A stretch of DNA of 64,000 bases from Kineobactrum salinum (GTDB lineage: Bacteria; Pseudomonadota; Gammaproteobacteria; Pseudomonadales; Halieaceae). Positions 7,573 to 15,950 of this stretch are shown in pieces; the stretch's first letter is position 1; each line of letters starts with the position of its first letter. The notes under the pieces were generated by a model. It did not search any database. It was given only the letters and a program-made list of their open reading frames with translations, and had not been told where the DNA came from. Position numbers and translations under genes: made by a program. The DNA lies in NCBI RefSeq assembly GCF_010669285.1, contig NZ_CP048711.1, positions 4,216,001 through 4,280,000 of the forward strand. Reading direction: 5' to 3'.

Positions 7573-10418
7573 CTACTTGCTGTAGCACTTATCGAATCCA
7601 CCTTCGGCTTTCAGCACGAGCGTGCCGTTGTCGGCCCAGGAGGGGATGCGGGACATGAATTCTTTCATCTTGGCGAAGATCTCTGCTGCGTGCTCCGAGA
7701 GACCAATAGCGAGGATTTCATCGTGGACGGTCAGCACGACGCGGGCGAGGGCGCCGTAGCGATCCCTGTTCTTCAGGAGCCAGCGGTTGATGTCGAGCAT
7801 GTTCATGGCGATGACGATACGGGCGAGGGCCTGGATGATGTTCTCCATCAGCTTGCCGCCGTACAGGTTGGTGATGAACTCCCCATTCCAGTAGGAGAAT
7901 TGGATGCGCCCGCGTTCGTCCTCACTGGCTTTCAGGCCGGGGTAGTTAAGGTACATGCCGTTGGGGAGCTTGATGCGCTTGTGCTGGATGCGCAGGCATC
8001 CCCATTGGGTTTCTTCGCCTGGCTTGAGAGTGATCATCTCTCCGATGGCCTGCTGTGCGCGCTCCCACCCCTCGGTGATCTTGCTATATCCCCCGCGGTA
8101 CTGGTTCCAAACGATATCCATGCACTGTTCGAGCGGTAGGTTGATCCGTCCTTTGGAACCTACATAGAGCGTGCGTTGCAGCTTCGGCGCCCCGGTCTGG
8201 TACCCCAATCCCAGGATGCAGGTCTTGGACACGAATCGCTGGTCAGGGTGTTCCTCGGCAGTGATGGGGTAACCGAAGACCTGCTCTCCGAACTCGCAGT
8301 AGAGGTCGCGCGTAGGGTCGGCGAAGACCTCCAGCATTTTGTGCTCCTGGTTGAACCAGGCGTTCATCCTGCCTTCGATGTTTGACTGGTCAGCTACGAC
8401 GATCATATAACCGTCCGGCGCCATGATTGACTTTCGGTGCTCTGACCCCCGCTGGAGGTTTTGAGGGTTAGAGTTCCCGGTGACCGCTATTCGCCCGTTG
8501 TGGCGGTAGAGGAAATAGCCGGTTGTTGTGGTCGGGCAGTAGACTGGTCCGTGATAGTGGGCCTCTTCGCTTACATTGGAAGGCTCAAGGTGTGCCGTGT
8601 TTGTGGTCTTAATGTTGAGCGCAGATAAGAGCGTGCGACCACCGTTATTGGGCCTGTCGTAGTGTATGGAGGGCGTGTACCCGGATAGCGCTGCAGCTGT
8701 CGATAGCCAGGTTATGTTGTCATTATCGACTGAATAGTAAACCCAGCTTTTTTTGCGGGAATGAGAATCCCAATATCGCGTCTCCTCTACTAGCGCAGTT
8801 CTGGCTTCGGCGGTCAGCTGGAGTACCCAGGGGCCGAAGCCTTTACCATTATTGGATTTAGCGAGTACACCCTGTATCCAGGCTGTGTCTTGGAAAAGTA
8901 TGGTGAATATTGAGTAGCCGTTGCTGAGGTTTTTTCGTGAGAACTGTATACCGGCAGCGTTGAGTATTTCTTCGGCTCGTTGAATCTTCCGTACTTTCTT
9001 CAGGCCGACGCTAGTAATCCCCGTCATGAAGCACCCGTCTGCCTGCACCATAGCAAGGACGCGGGCCTGCTCGGGGTGAATGGGAGCGTATCACAGGGGG
9101 TAAAGGTAGCAGTGGTCGGGATCTTGCGTGACCCCTTGAGGGTAATAAAGTGGCTAGCTTCTGGGGCCGCTGTAATTCTGTCTCGCGTCGTGCGGGGTAG
9201 AGTCGCGATCCGGTGGTTTGGAGTGAACCTCCCGCTAACCGAACTGTGGGAAAAACTGACCAACGGCCCTTGGTAGATGGATTTGTTCCAGGAAGGTATC
9301 TCCCATTTGGCGGCGAGAGTGTCACTCACGACGAGTATTGGGAGCCCCTCGGCTTCGGGGACAGGGACCCACCCCGCAGGTGTGAGGACTTCGTGGTCAG
9401 GTGTTACGCATTTGTTTGTCCCACCCCAACGACCCGTATGGCTGACATAGTAATTAAGGGGCATGGCCAGGCGGCCACCGTTGAGGCGCGCATGTTTGAT
9501 CATGCGTTCGGCCCGACTCCTAGCGATGGTGGAGGCCACCCGGAGCCGGGCTTTCCAGATGTGCTGGTACTCGTTGTTCTCGCGGCAGAAATCGACAAAG
9601 GCCAATTCATCTTTGCCAAGGGCCGCTTTACGGTTGTCGGGGTTCTTGGCCGTGGGGGCGTCGATGATGGGGATATCAAGGCCCAAGTTGTCCTTCACCC
9701 AGGCGACAAATTTCTTCGGGCTGGCGAGCACGGAGCGGCTGACGCCGGATGCAGCGATGATGGCGTTGGTCTCGGTGTTGTATTCGTCGAGGAAGTCCAG
9801 AAGCCGTTGTTCGTCGATCTCCAGGACTGGGTGGATAAACGCTTGAAGCGTCAGATCGAGGAGTTCCATCTCATCGTCAGGGATCAGGGGCCAGAGGACC
9901 TTGAGGCAGGCGAACATGATATCGACATCGTTGTCGCAGTACCGGGCCATGCCGGCCTCTTGCTCGGGGTCCAGCTCATAAAGATTGGCGAAGGACTCCA
10001 GTTCTTTGCCCTTGCGGATGGTCTCGTCGTCGGGGTAGCACGAGACGCAGAGCGCCTCCAGGCTTGCTGAGCGCTGGTTCCATATCGCCTTGGACATGCG
10101 CTGGGTACACCAGTAGCGCGCTGCAGCGAGGCCGTAGAACCACGAGAGGATGGCTCCGTCGAACATGGCGTTGTGGGCGACCATGGTGTGGCCGTTCCCA
10201 GGGGTGAAAATCTCGTTGAGAACTTTCTCTAGTTCTGCGCTGGAGTACCACTTCGTGGGGCCATCGTCGATCTTGATGCTTCCCCCGAAGACCCTGAATC
10301 GCGGATCGAGGATATATTCCTCGTAGGTCAAGCTGCGGAGGCTGAATTTGTGGAGGATATGCCCCTTTTGTGCCCCTTTTCCGAAGGGTGTTTCAAAATC
10401 TAGGGACACGATGGACAT
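7573..10418 (-). CDS. polA: family A DNA polymerase with 3'-5' exonuclease and an intein, one 1-base deletion
   Basis: Repaired length is about 948 residues, 635 after intein removal. The N-terminal 3'-5' exonuclease domain shows SLDFET (5-10), VAHNAMFD and YCDNDVD, the DEDDy set. The polymerase domain shows HTGRWGG, motif A VVADQSNIEGR, motif B with KTCILGLGYQTG, and motif C LTVHDEILA. There is no 5'-3' exonuclease domain, as is usual for phage T7/PolA-type enzymes. The intein splits the conserved segment TNK/SNPQNLQRG just before motif A. The frame breaks inside the intein in a G3 run at 9082-9084; one extra base restores it. The ATG at 10418 lies 30 bp from an operator palindrome, so this gene opens the replication operon. 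Confidence 0.92.
8473..9410 (-). other. intein with LAGLIDADG-type homing endonuclease in the DNA polymerase
   Basis: About 313 residues. It starts at Cys337 of the host protein (CVTPDHEVLTPAGW, block A). It has TPNHRI as block B and a DOD endonuclease core (LAMVQADG with a second motif around ETRYWDSH), and ends with a block F/G strand ending in GRIAVTGN, followed by Ser. The penultimate residue is Gly rather than the usual His; this ending is known from other phage inteins, but it makes splicing efficiency uncertain. The endonuclease core appears intact once the 1-base deletion at 9082-9084 is repaired. Confidence 0.85.
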
Positions 10419-10447
10419 GCGCTGTTTCCTATAGGCCGGTTTGCCAG

Positions 10448-10464
10448 TATAGGTGTTACCTATA
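10448..10464. promoter_or_regulatory. operator palindrome, copy 2
   Basis: A perfect 17-bp form, TATAGGT-GTT-ACCTATA, 30 bp before the polymerase ATG and after the stop-side of the winged-helix gene. Read leftward it is followed by TATACT, a plausible -10. Confidence 0.8.
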
Positions 10465-10500
10465 CCTCATCACTAATGGAAAATACCCCTTTCTCGGGTG

Positions 10501-10794
10501 TCAGCAGTAGAGCGGCGTGTGGGAGGGGTCGGATCGGGTGTTTACCCAGGGTCTGGCGAGCAGCTCGGCTGGACGGGTACCAGGATGGGTCAGGGTGTAG
10601 ACCACGGGGTCGTTTGCGACTCTCCTGATCTCGATGACGTTGTCACGCATCAGGATGTTCATCTCCGCAGAGACTTGGGCGCGGTGTACTCCAGTCCCGG
10701 TTTCGAGAGCATCTAATGTGGCTCCCCCGCCGTTTTCAGCCAGGAAGTCCAGTAGGAGGGCGCGCCTGTTGTCGGCCGAGCTACTTCTTCGCAT
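10501..10794 (-). CDS. small winged-helix DNA-binding protein, 97 aa
   Basis: Start chosen at the ATG 10794 (MRRSSSADNRRALLLDF), which overlaps the preceding gene by 14 bp; the longer reading has no ribosome site. Residues 10-75 fit a winged helix: a helix ALLLDFLAENGG, helices ALETGTGVHRAQVSAEMNIL (recognition helix) and a wing with IEIRRVANDPVVY. The C-terminal tail is unstructured. This is the arrangement of small phage transcription factors. Lying next to operator copy 2, it is one of two candidates for the protein that binds the repeated palindrome. No direct evidence decides this. Confidence 0.7.
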   Translation of the reverse strand: MRRSSSADNRRALLLDFLAENGGGATLDALETGTGVHRAQVSAEMNILMRDNVIEIRRVANDPVVYTLTHPGTRPAELLARPWVNTRSDPSHTPLYC

Positions 10795-11155
10795 GGGAGA
10801 ACATGCTTGGGTTGTACGGAGGTGTGATGCGTGAATCTTTGCCGACGCCCTGAGCGACGGCGGTGATGACCCCGCCACGGGCCAGGAACGCTGCTATGTC
10901 GGCGTCGAGTCGGGCGCGGTCAGTTATTACAGTTTGGGGTGGGTTGTGGCCTATGCTCATGGGGGTCTCCGTGAGGGCATGATGTGTGTCGAAATGAGGG
11001 CGGTATGTAGTCAGGATGTCGTGAGCGAGGCGGCCGATTTGGTCGGCGCGGCTATAGCAGCGATCGAGTTGGATGGTGGCGCAGGCTGCTGTGCGGATCT
11101 GGGAGAGGGCGTCTTCGACAAATGACTGGAATTGGGCTGGGGTCATGGTGTCCAT
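10781..11155 (-). CDS. hypothetical protein, 124 aa, possibly two genes
   Basis: An open frame of 124 residues. The C-terminal part beginning MSIGHNPPQTVITD has its own good ribosome site (GGAG, 7 bases before ATG at about 10,960) and resembles a class of short phage proteins with the pattern FLARGGVITAV. The 5' part (MTPAQFQSFVEDALSQI) reads like an independent small helical protein. They join across a C5 run, and this window repeatedly loses one base in such runs, so the original may have been two adjacent genes. Function unknown. The start at 11155 or 11146 lies against operator copy 3. Confidence 0.55.
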   Translation of the reverse strand: MDTMTPAQFQSFVEDALSQIRTAACATIQLDRCYSRADQIGRLAHDILTTYRPHFDTHHALTETPMSIGHNPPQTVITDRARLDADIAAFLARGGVITAVAQGVGKDSRITPPYNPSMFSHAKK

Positions 11156-11156
11156 A

Positions 11157-11171
11157 ATAGGTAATACCTAT
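11157..11171. promoter_or_regulatory. operator palindrome, copy 3
   Basis: ATAGGT-AAT-ACCTAT immediately before the ATG at 11155, between the JAMM protease gene and the 124-aa gene. Read leftward the right-hand flank gives TATTAT, which could be a -10 for a leaderless or very short-leader message. Confidence 0.75.
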
Positions 11172-11215
11172 ATTCTAGTCAAGAAGTAAGGAGCTGCTGG
11201 GGCAGCTCCTGCGGC

Positions 11216-12232
11216 TCATTTGAAGAAATTTCCGTTGTCAGCGATGATGTCGTTGTGGTGTCCTTCTTCCCAATAGGCGTCGTCTTCATGCCATTCATCT
11301 GGGCGCAAGTGTAGCGGTGTATTTACAGTCCACCGCGTCCCAAACCCCGTCTCGACGTGGGAGGCCGTGTTTAGGAGGGAAGGGAAGTCGTCGTCTTCAT
11401 CTGTTACGCCCTTACCCGCAAGGCCGGTATTCCACGGCTTCCCTGGACTGGAGGCGCTGGTTTTGGGCTGGCGGGCGTTGCCATAGTAGTCGATCCCGTG
11501 TGTGGCTCCGCTATAGAGGCTGTTTGGGTAGCCGTAGCCGTTGTAGGGGTAGATGTCCTGCTCGACAACGTTCTTGGCGAGGATCTCGTCCAGGCCCTCC
11601 AGAGGGTTGGTGGTGAAGGGGTAATAGACCCCGGTTGTTACGCAGGTGAATGCGACCCCGTGTTCCCGGTAATAGACATCAACCTTTGACGCGCCTTTCT
11701 TGTTCATAATGCCGCGGATCATGACTGGGTTAGACTCTAAGTGTTTTTGGATCATTTCCTCGTCCTGGCCGGAAGGGGAGACGCCCATATCCACGTGGCT
11801 GTGGTACCAGCCGATGAGCTTACCGGGGTCTTTGCCCTCGTCCATCAGCTTGAAGGCCAGCTCGTTGAGGCCCTGGGGGTCGATCTCGGTGGTGGTGGCG
11901 TGGACCTCCTGCTTGGGCACGAAGATCTCGGTGATCAGGAAGTGGTCGGCGCCATCACTGTCGGGTTCCAGCATCTCGGCATAACACATCCAACCCACCT
12001 CATCGTCGCAGGCTGCGATGATGTATCGCATTTGGAGTTCGACCTCCGGGGTGTAGGACACGCGAGGCGGTTGGGGGCCGGATTTCGGTGCCCCCTGGAT
12101 TTCGGTGCGGGTAGCTGTCATCGCCGCCGTCGAGACCTTGTATTTGAAGGTGGGGGCTGGTGTGGTCGGTTTTGGTAAGGACCGGATGGGTGAAGGGGTT
12201 GTTCCTGGCTTACGCTGCTGTTGAGTAGTCAC
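11216..12232 (-). CDS. JAMM/JAB-family metalloprotease (deubiquitinase-like)
   Basis: 338 residues from a GTG with a GGAG site. Residues 1-55 are proline-rich and disordered. The JAB domain spans about 60-200 and has the complete JAMM zinc signature: Glu78 in DDEVGW, then His144, His146, Ser154 and Asp157 (H-x-H-x7-S-x2-D). The rest (200-338) is aromatic and charged, without a recognised domain. JAMM proteases cleave after the C-terminal glycine of ubiquitin-like proteins. Here the gene overlaps the E1-like gene by 23 bp and shares an operon with a beta-grasp Ubl, so the expected substrate is that Ubl or its conjugate. It is not fused to NlpC, unlike lambda-type tail K proteins, and lies far from the tail genes. 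Confidence 0.88.
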   Translation of the reverse strand: MTTQQQRKPGTTPSPIRSLPKPTTPAPTFKYKVSTAAMTATRTEIQGAPKSGPQPPRVSYTPEVELQMRYIIAACDDEVGWMCYAEMLEPDSDGADHFLITEIFVPKQEVHATTTEIDPQGLNELAFKLMDEGKDPGKLIGWYHSHVDMGVSPSGQDEEMIQKHLESNPVMIRGIMNKKGASKVDVYYREHGVAFTCVTTGVYYPFTTNPLEGLDEILAKNVVEQDIYPYNGYGYPNSLYSGATHGIDYYGNARQPKTSASSPGKPWNTGLAGKGVTDEDDDFPSLLNTASHVETGFGTRWTVNTPLHLRPDEWHEDDAYWEEGHHNDIIADNGNFFK

Positions 12233-12935
12233 GGGGGTTCTCCATATTGACGATGAGGGGTTTCAGGAACAGGCTGATTTCGTATTCCACGGCGTTTCGG
12301 TCGGTAAGTAGGTTGATGAGCTGCCACACTGCCAGGTTGGCGATAACAGAGGCGGTAGGTCCCACCGAGATGCTGGAGCCGCAGACCGTGGTCTCGGTGC
12401 GCTCGTCAGTGGGTAGGGTCGCAGCCCAGTACATCAGCTGTTTTTTGTTGAGGCAGTTGATCGTGAAGATGTTGCCGTAGGACGACGCCATCCGGGTTTC
12501 GATCAGGCCGATGGTAGCGGACTGTACGCCGACCGGAGGGAAGAGAGCGCCGTAGATGTCGCGGCGGCTGGCCATACTGTCTGTGAGCAGGAGAACGATC
12601 CCAGGCATAGACTCGAAGGTTGTGTTGTCCTGGTCCACTTTTCGCGGGACGAAGGCCATACCCTCCGGGGGTTCTTTCCCTGTCTTGCGCGTGTAGTAGT
12701 CCCGTAGCGCATGGACCTTCGGCTTGCCAATGTCGTCGTGCAGGTAGATCTGGTTGGCCAGGTTGTGGGCCTCGACGTTGTCGAAGTCGTAGACCGTGAT
12801 GTCGGTCATACCCAGCTCCACCAAGGCGAGCCAGATGCGGGAGCCGGTCGCGCCGGCCCCGATTATGTGAATAGGGACTTTGACTTTGGTCGGGTCGAAA
12901 ATCGACTGGTGTCGGATGATTGAGAGGTCTGCCAT
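12210..12935 (-). CDS. E1-like ThiF/MoeB adenylating enzyme
   Basis: 241 residues with a strong AGGAG ribosome site. The nucleotide-binding loop GAGATGS is at 26-32, the acidic strand end YDFD at 49-52, NLANQ at 58-62 (normally NLxRQ; the Arg is replaced by Asn), GKPK at 70-73, a conserved Asp at 119 (LLTDS) and a candidate catalytic cysteine Cys185 in TTVCGSS, the place where E1-like enzymes carry the thioester cysteine. No CxxC zinc pairs are seen, unlike MoeB and ThiF. The family adenylates the C-terminal glycine of a Ubl. With a Ubl two genes upstream and a JAMM protease directly downstream, it forms a minimal Ubl activation/removal cassette. Confidence 0.88.
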   Translation of the reverse strand: MADLSIIRHQSIFDPTKVKVPIHIIGAGATGSRIWLALVELGMTDITVYDFDNVEAHNLANQIYLHDDIGKPKVHALRDYYTRKTGKEPPEGMAFVPRKVDQDNTTFESMPGIVLLLTDSMASRRDIYGALFPPVGVQSATIGLIETRMASSYGNIFTINCLNKKQLMYWAATLPTDERTETTVCGSSISVGPTASVIANLAVWQLINLLTDRNAVEYEISLFLKPLIVNMENPRDYSTAA

Positions 12936-12962
12936 GTCACGCTCCTGTGTGGCGAAGTTCTA

Positions 12963-15524
12963 TTAAGGGTTCTGGATCTGAAGGGGTGCGAGGACGTGGA
13001 ACTCGATGTCATCGTGATAGTAGTGCTCGGCTTCGTCCTCGTCGTAGTCCGTGTCGCGGACCTTGCCGCGGCAGATAAACGTGGGCCACGAGGTACTGTC
13101 ATCGGTGAAAAGTTCGAGAACGTCCCCTTCCTCGAAGCAACCGGCGTCCTCCAGCAGGGTGTAGGTATCCCCCTCTGTTACGGCGTGCTGTGGTCTGCCA
13201 GCCATTGGGTAGGGACGTTCATCGTTCCGTGCGCGCTCGCGGGCGATTTCTAGGTACACCTGATGGGTCAGCGGGGCTATCGCATCCCAAGGGATGCTGG
13301 CGTCGTTGCCTGTATCGTCATTATAGAAGGTAGGGGTGTCTCCCTGGGCGGGATCTTCTGCGAGGCGCACCGTGTCCCCAACGTCCCAGCCTGCTCCGTT
13401 GTCGGAGATCGCGACTTGGTAGATGTAGTCTTCGACAGCGAAATCTGGCATCTCTGTGAAAGGTCGAAGGAAAGGGACTGCCTCTGGAACTTGGGCTGGA
13501 GCTGGCCGGTTTTGAGCGGTGGTGATGAGTTTAGGGTTGAGATCGTCGAAGGAGAGACAGTGTTCCTCGTGATCGCTTCCGTCGCTGAAGAAAGGGCATG
13601 TGCTGCCGTCGTCTCTGATTAGGGTCACGATGGCCCCCGCGGGGGGAGCATCCGGGTCTCCTGTCCGTACTTCAAACACGTCGCCTACTGTTACATCGTG
13701 TTGTGGTCGACCATTGTAGGGGCGCCGTGTCTCGGAGGTGATGCGGTCGAAAGCTAGTCCGACGTATTCGTCATGGGTCAAAGGTGCGAACCGGCGGAAG
13801 AAGGCGTTAGCTGTCGAACCATCTGAGAGGCGTCTAAACTCAGGCGTGTCGGTGTCATAATCACCAGAAAGCTCCACCCAGTCCCCTATTTGCCAGCCTT
13901 GGTAGGGTCCGTTGACAAGCCGGAACACGTGTCCAACTCGTACCCCTTGGGGCCGGCCTGTCAGGCAGGGGTTGTCTGGTTCTGTCTCTGGTTCTGCGGC
14001 GGTGATGGGGGCGAGGGCGTCCCAAGAGATGGCGTAATGGCTCTGCGTTGGAGTGTTGAAGTAGGGGCAGTAGGATCGGTCGTCACGTGACAATGTGACG
14101 ATGGTGCCTACAGCTATTCCGGCACCCCCTCTGATTACTTGGAACATATCACCAACGGCAACAGGGTGTTCGGGGCGGCCGCCGGAGGGATAAGGACTGC
14201 GTTCGGGTTCGGAGTACGGCGTCAGGTAGCGGAAAGCCATGCAGACTTCCCGCCCTTCTTGGGTGCGGAAAAAGGGGCAGGTAGAGGTGTCGTCGCGCCG
14301 CAGGGTGAGGATCGTACCCGCCGATAACCCCCCTTCGTCAGCGACCATACGGAACTGCTCACCTACGGGGACTGGGTAGGGGGGCCTGGAGCCGTCGGCG
14401 AACGGACTGACGGTGGGCGGGGCGACTGTGGGCGCTACCGGTGCTGGTGCTGGTGCCGGTGCCGGAGCAGAGGGGCGCCTACGCTCGTGGGCTTGGCAGC
14501 GCTCTGCGGTAAGCTGAGGACTGCTGTCAACTAGCACGCCCGAATCGTCAGGTGACCATGGATCGGGGGCGGGGTCGTCTCCTTGGTAATGCTCGCAGTC
14601 GTGCCCCTCGCCCCAGCGGATGGCATAGCGGCCCGCGGAATCTTCGGAGTCGAACTGAGCGAGGAACATGATGTACATCTCGATGACGCCAGCATAGTCG
14701 CCGGCGTGCTCCAGCTCGGTGATAGTTGGCCCGAAGTCACCCAGGCAGGGTTCTGTATCAGAGATCCAGTGAGGGTGGATCAGTTCGCGATCATCGTAGG
14801 CTTCGTACCTGTGCCCCAGAACAGAGTCAATGTCCAGTTTGGCCCTGGCGGGGTTGAGCCGGAAGTCGAGCACTAAGGGCTCGATGAGGATGTCATCTTT
14901 CCTATACTCATTGTCGCTGCGTGCGTCGCTGGCGTAGATCTCGTTGGTATAGATCCGTAGATAGGTGAGATCGTTTTCGGGGGTGACGCGGGCGAGCGCC
15001 TGCTCCACACCTGTCATTCGACCAACGTCATTAACCAATTTTTCCAAGTCAATTGTCCTTTTGCCGGTGGAGTTGAACTCCGCTAGGCCGCGCTCGAATT
15101 GGAGCTTGTTCAGTTGTTCCTCGCAGGCGGCCAAGTTTCTGGTGTACTGTGGGATGCGGCGCTTGTAGCTCCTCCAGGTGTCGCGGATACTGACCAGCGT
15201 GGTTTTGGGGGCATTCAAGATTGCGTTGATGGTCGCGGGGTGGCGATGGCCGAGCTGTTCCAACAGTTGGATGGGCTGTCGACCTCCGGTTACTGCTGAG
15301 TAGAAGCGGGCGAGCATCTGGGCGTTGGTGCGGCAAGCGATGTGGTCTGCGAGAGCGTGGTACGTGGGGCGTGCGGCCAGGTATTCTCGAATCGCCTGCT
15401 CCTTGCGGGAGATGGACGAGAGGCGGGCGGATTCTGTGGTTTGTTGGTCGTTGCGGAGGGAGTCGATTGTGTTGTTCAGGTCTTGAAGGGCCTGGTTTAT
15501 CAAGGTCTGCGTGAAGCTAGCCAT
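12963..15524 (-). CDS. large repeat protein of the Ubl cassette, six SH3-like repeats
   Basis: 853 residues from the ATG at 15524 (GAGGA site); the longer reading from 15602 is rejected. Residues 1-210 are helical with coiled-coil character, residues 210-330 hold an acidic domain, then a proline/alanine linker ([10 protein letters not shown]), then six degenerate repeats of 60-75 residues to the C-terminus. Each repeat follows the pattern H-x-V-x-VGD-x-F-x-V then G-x-x-V-x-L-x-x-DD-x-S-x-C-P-x-F and a closing W/F-x-x-L-x-P, which suggests small beta barrels. It lies between the Ubl gene and the E1 gene and is only 27 bp from the E1 start. I see no E2 cysteine motif. It may be a scaffold or the target of the cassette; that is inference. 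Confidence 0.7.
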   Translation of the reverse strand: MASFTQTLINQALQDLNNTIDSLRNDQQTTESARLSSISRKEQAIREYLAARPTYHALADHIACRTNAQMLARFYSAVTGGRQPIQLLEQLGHRHPATINAILNAPKTTLVSIRDTWRSYKRRIPQYTRNLAACEEQLNKLQFERGLAEFNSTGKRTIDLEKLVNDVGRMTGVEQALARVTPENDLTYLRIYTNEIYASDARSDNEYRKDDILIEPLVLDFRLNPARAKLDIDSVLGHRYEAYDDRELIHPHWISDTEPCLGDFGPTITELEHAGDYAGVIEMYIMFLAQFDSEDSAGRYAIRWGEGHDCEHYQGDDPAPDPWSPDDSGVLVDSSPQLTAERCQAHERRRPSAPAPAPAPAPVAPTVAPPTVSPFADGSRPPYPVPVGEQFRMVADEGGLSAGTILTLRRDDTSTCPFFRTQEGREVCMAFRYLTPYSEPERSPYPSGGRPEHPVAVGDMFQVIRGGAGIAVGTIVTLSRDDRSYCPYFNTPTQSHYAISWDALAPITAAEPETEPDNPCLTGRPQGVRVGHVFRLVNGPYQGWQIGDWVELSGDYDTDTPEFRRLSDGSTANAFFRRFAPLTHDEYVGLAFDRITSETRRPYNGRPQHDVTVGDVFEVRTGDPDAPPAGAIVTLIRDDGSTCPFFSDGSDHEEHCLSFDDLNPKLITTAQNRPAPAQVPEAVPFLRPFTEMPDFAVEDYIYQVAISDNGAGWDVGDTVRLAEDPAQGDTPTFYNDDTGNDASIPWDAIAPLTHQVYLEIARERARNDERPYPMAGRPQHAVTEGDTYTLLEDAGCFEEGDVLELFTDDSTSWPTFICRGKVRDTDYDEDEAEHYYHDDIEFHVLAPLQIQNP

Positions 15525-15579
15525 TGTGTATTCCTCTACATGACTGGGCGGAGAAGTGAGTGCGGGCACTCGAATATGG

Positions 15580-15605
15580 CCCGTGCCGGCGTGAACCGGC
15601 ACGGG
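15580..15605. terminator. strong hairpin between the Ubl gene and the repeat-protein gene
   Basis: A perfect 10-bp stem (CCCGTGCCGG / CCGGCACGGG) with a 6-base loop, 37 bp after the Ubl stop and 55 bp before the next start. There is no T-run on either side, so it is more likely an mRNA 3'-end stabiliser or attenuator than a full intrinsic terminator. It would favour high Ubl output relative to the downstream genes. Confidence 0.6.
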
Positions 15606-15641
15606 GAGTCTCTCAGGTGGTGCTGGGTGCTACTTCGGGTG

Positions 15642-15854
15642 CTAGCTGTTGCCCTTGGCACCAACTGACAAAGCAACGCGCTGGCCGTCGCGCAGCGGGG
15701 TGTCCAGTGTCGCGTTGGAAACACCGTCGACCTGGATCGCGTAGCCTTCGGAAGACTGGCTAGCCGCGTCCAATGCGTCGCGAACGGTGGCACCGTCGTT
15801 CAGTGCAACTTCTTTTACGGTGCCGGGTACTACTACTACTTTAATGGAGATCAT
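15642..15854 (-). CDS. ubiquitin-like beta-grasp protein (MoaD/ThiS-type)
   Basis: 70 residues from the ATG at 15854 (AAGGA site). The pattern fits a beta-grasp Ubl: strands IKVVVV and KEVALN, helix TVRDALDAAS, then YAIQVDGV, and the hallmark LRDGQRVALSVG that ends MoaD/ThiS domains. The C-terminus is GAKGNS, so there is no terminal Gly-Gly. If it is activated, it would need trimming after Gly65 or Gly68, which the JAMM protease of the same operon could do. First gene of the Ubl - repeat protein - E1 - JAMM operon, starting 74 bp after operator copy 4. Alternatively it could be a sulphur carrier, but no thiamine or molybdopterin genes are nearby. Confidence 0.8.
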   Translation of the reverse strand: MISIKVVVVPGTVKEVALNDGATVRDALDAASQSSEGYAIQVDGVSNATLDTPLRDGQRVALSVGAKGNS

Positions 15855-15927
15855 ACTGTGTATCCTTTTGGGTTGTGGTGTGGCGAAGGTTACCCACTCG
15901 GGTGCCACGAATCCGAATGGGGTTTGA

Positions 15928-15942
15928 ATAGGTAACACCTAT
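15928..15942. promoter_or_regulatory. operator palindrome, copy 4
   Basis: ATAGGT-AAC-ACCTAT in the gap between the helix-turn-helix gene stop (15951) and the Ubl gene. Its position makes it the likely control site of the Ubl/E1/JAMM operon. Confidence 0.78.
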
Positions 15943-15950
15943 ATTTGCGC

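Noticed and set aside
12963-15524. E2-like ubiquitin-conjugating domain in the 853-aa protein
   Set aside because: I could not find an HPN or conserved Cys pattern of an E2 fold; the cysteines in the repeats are structural-looking.
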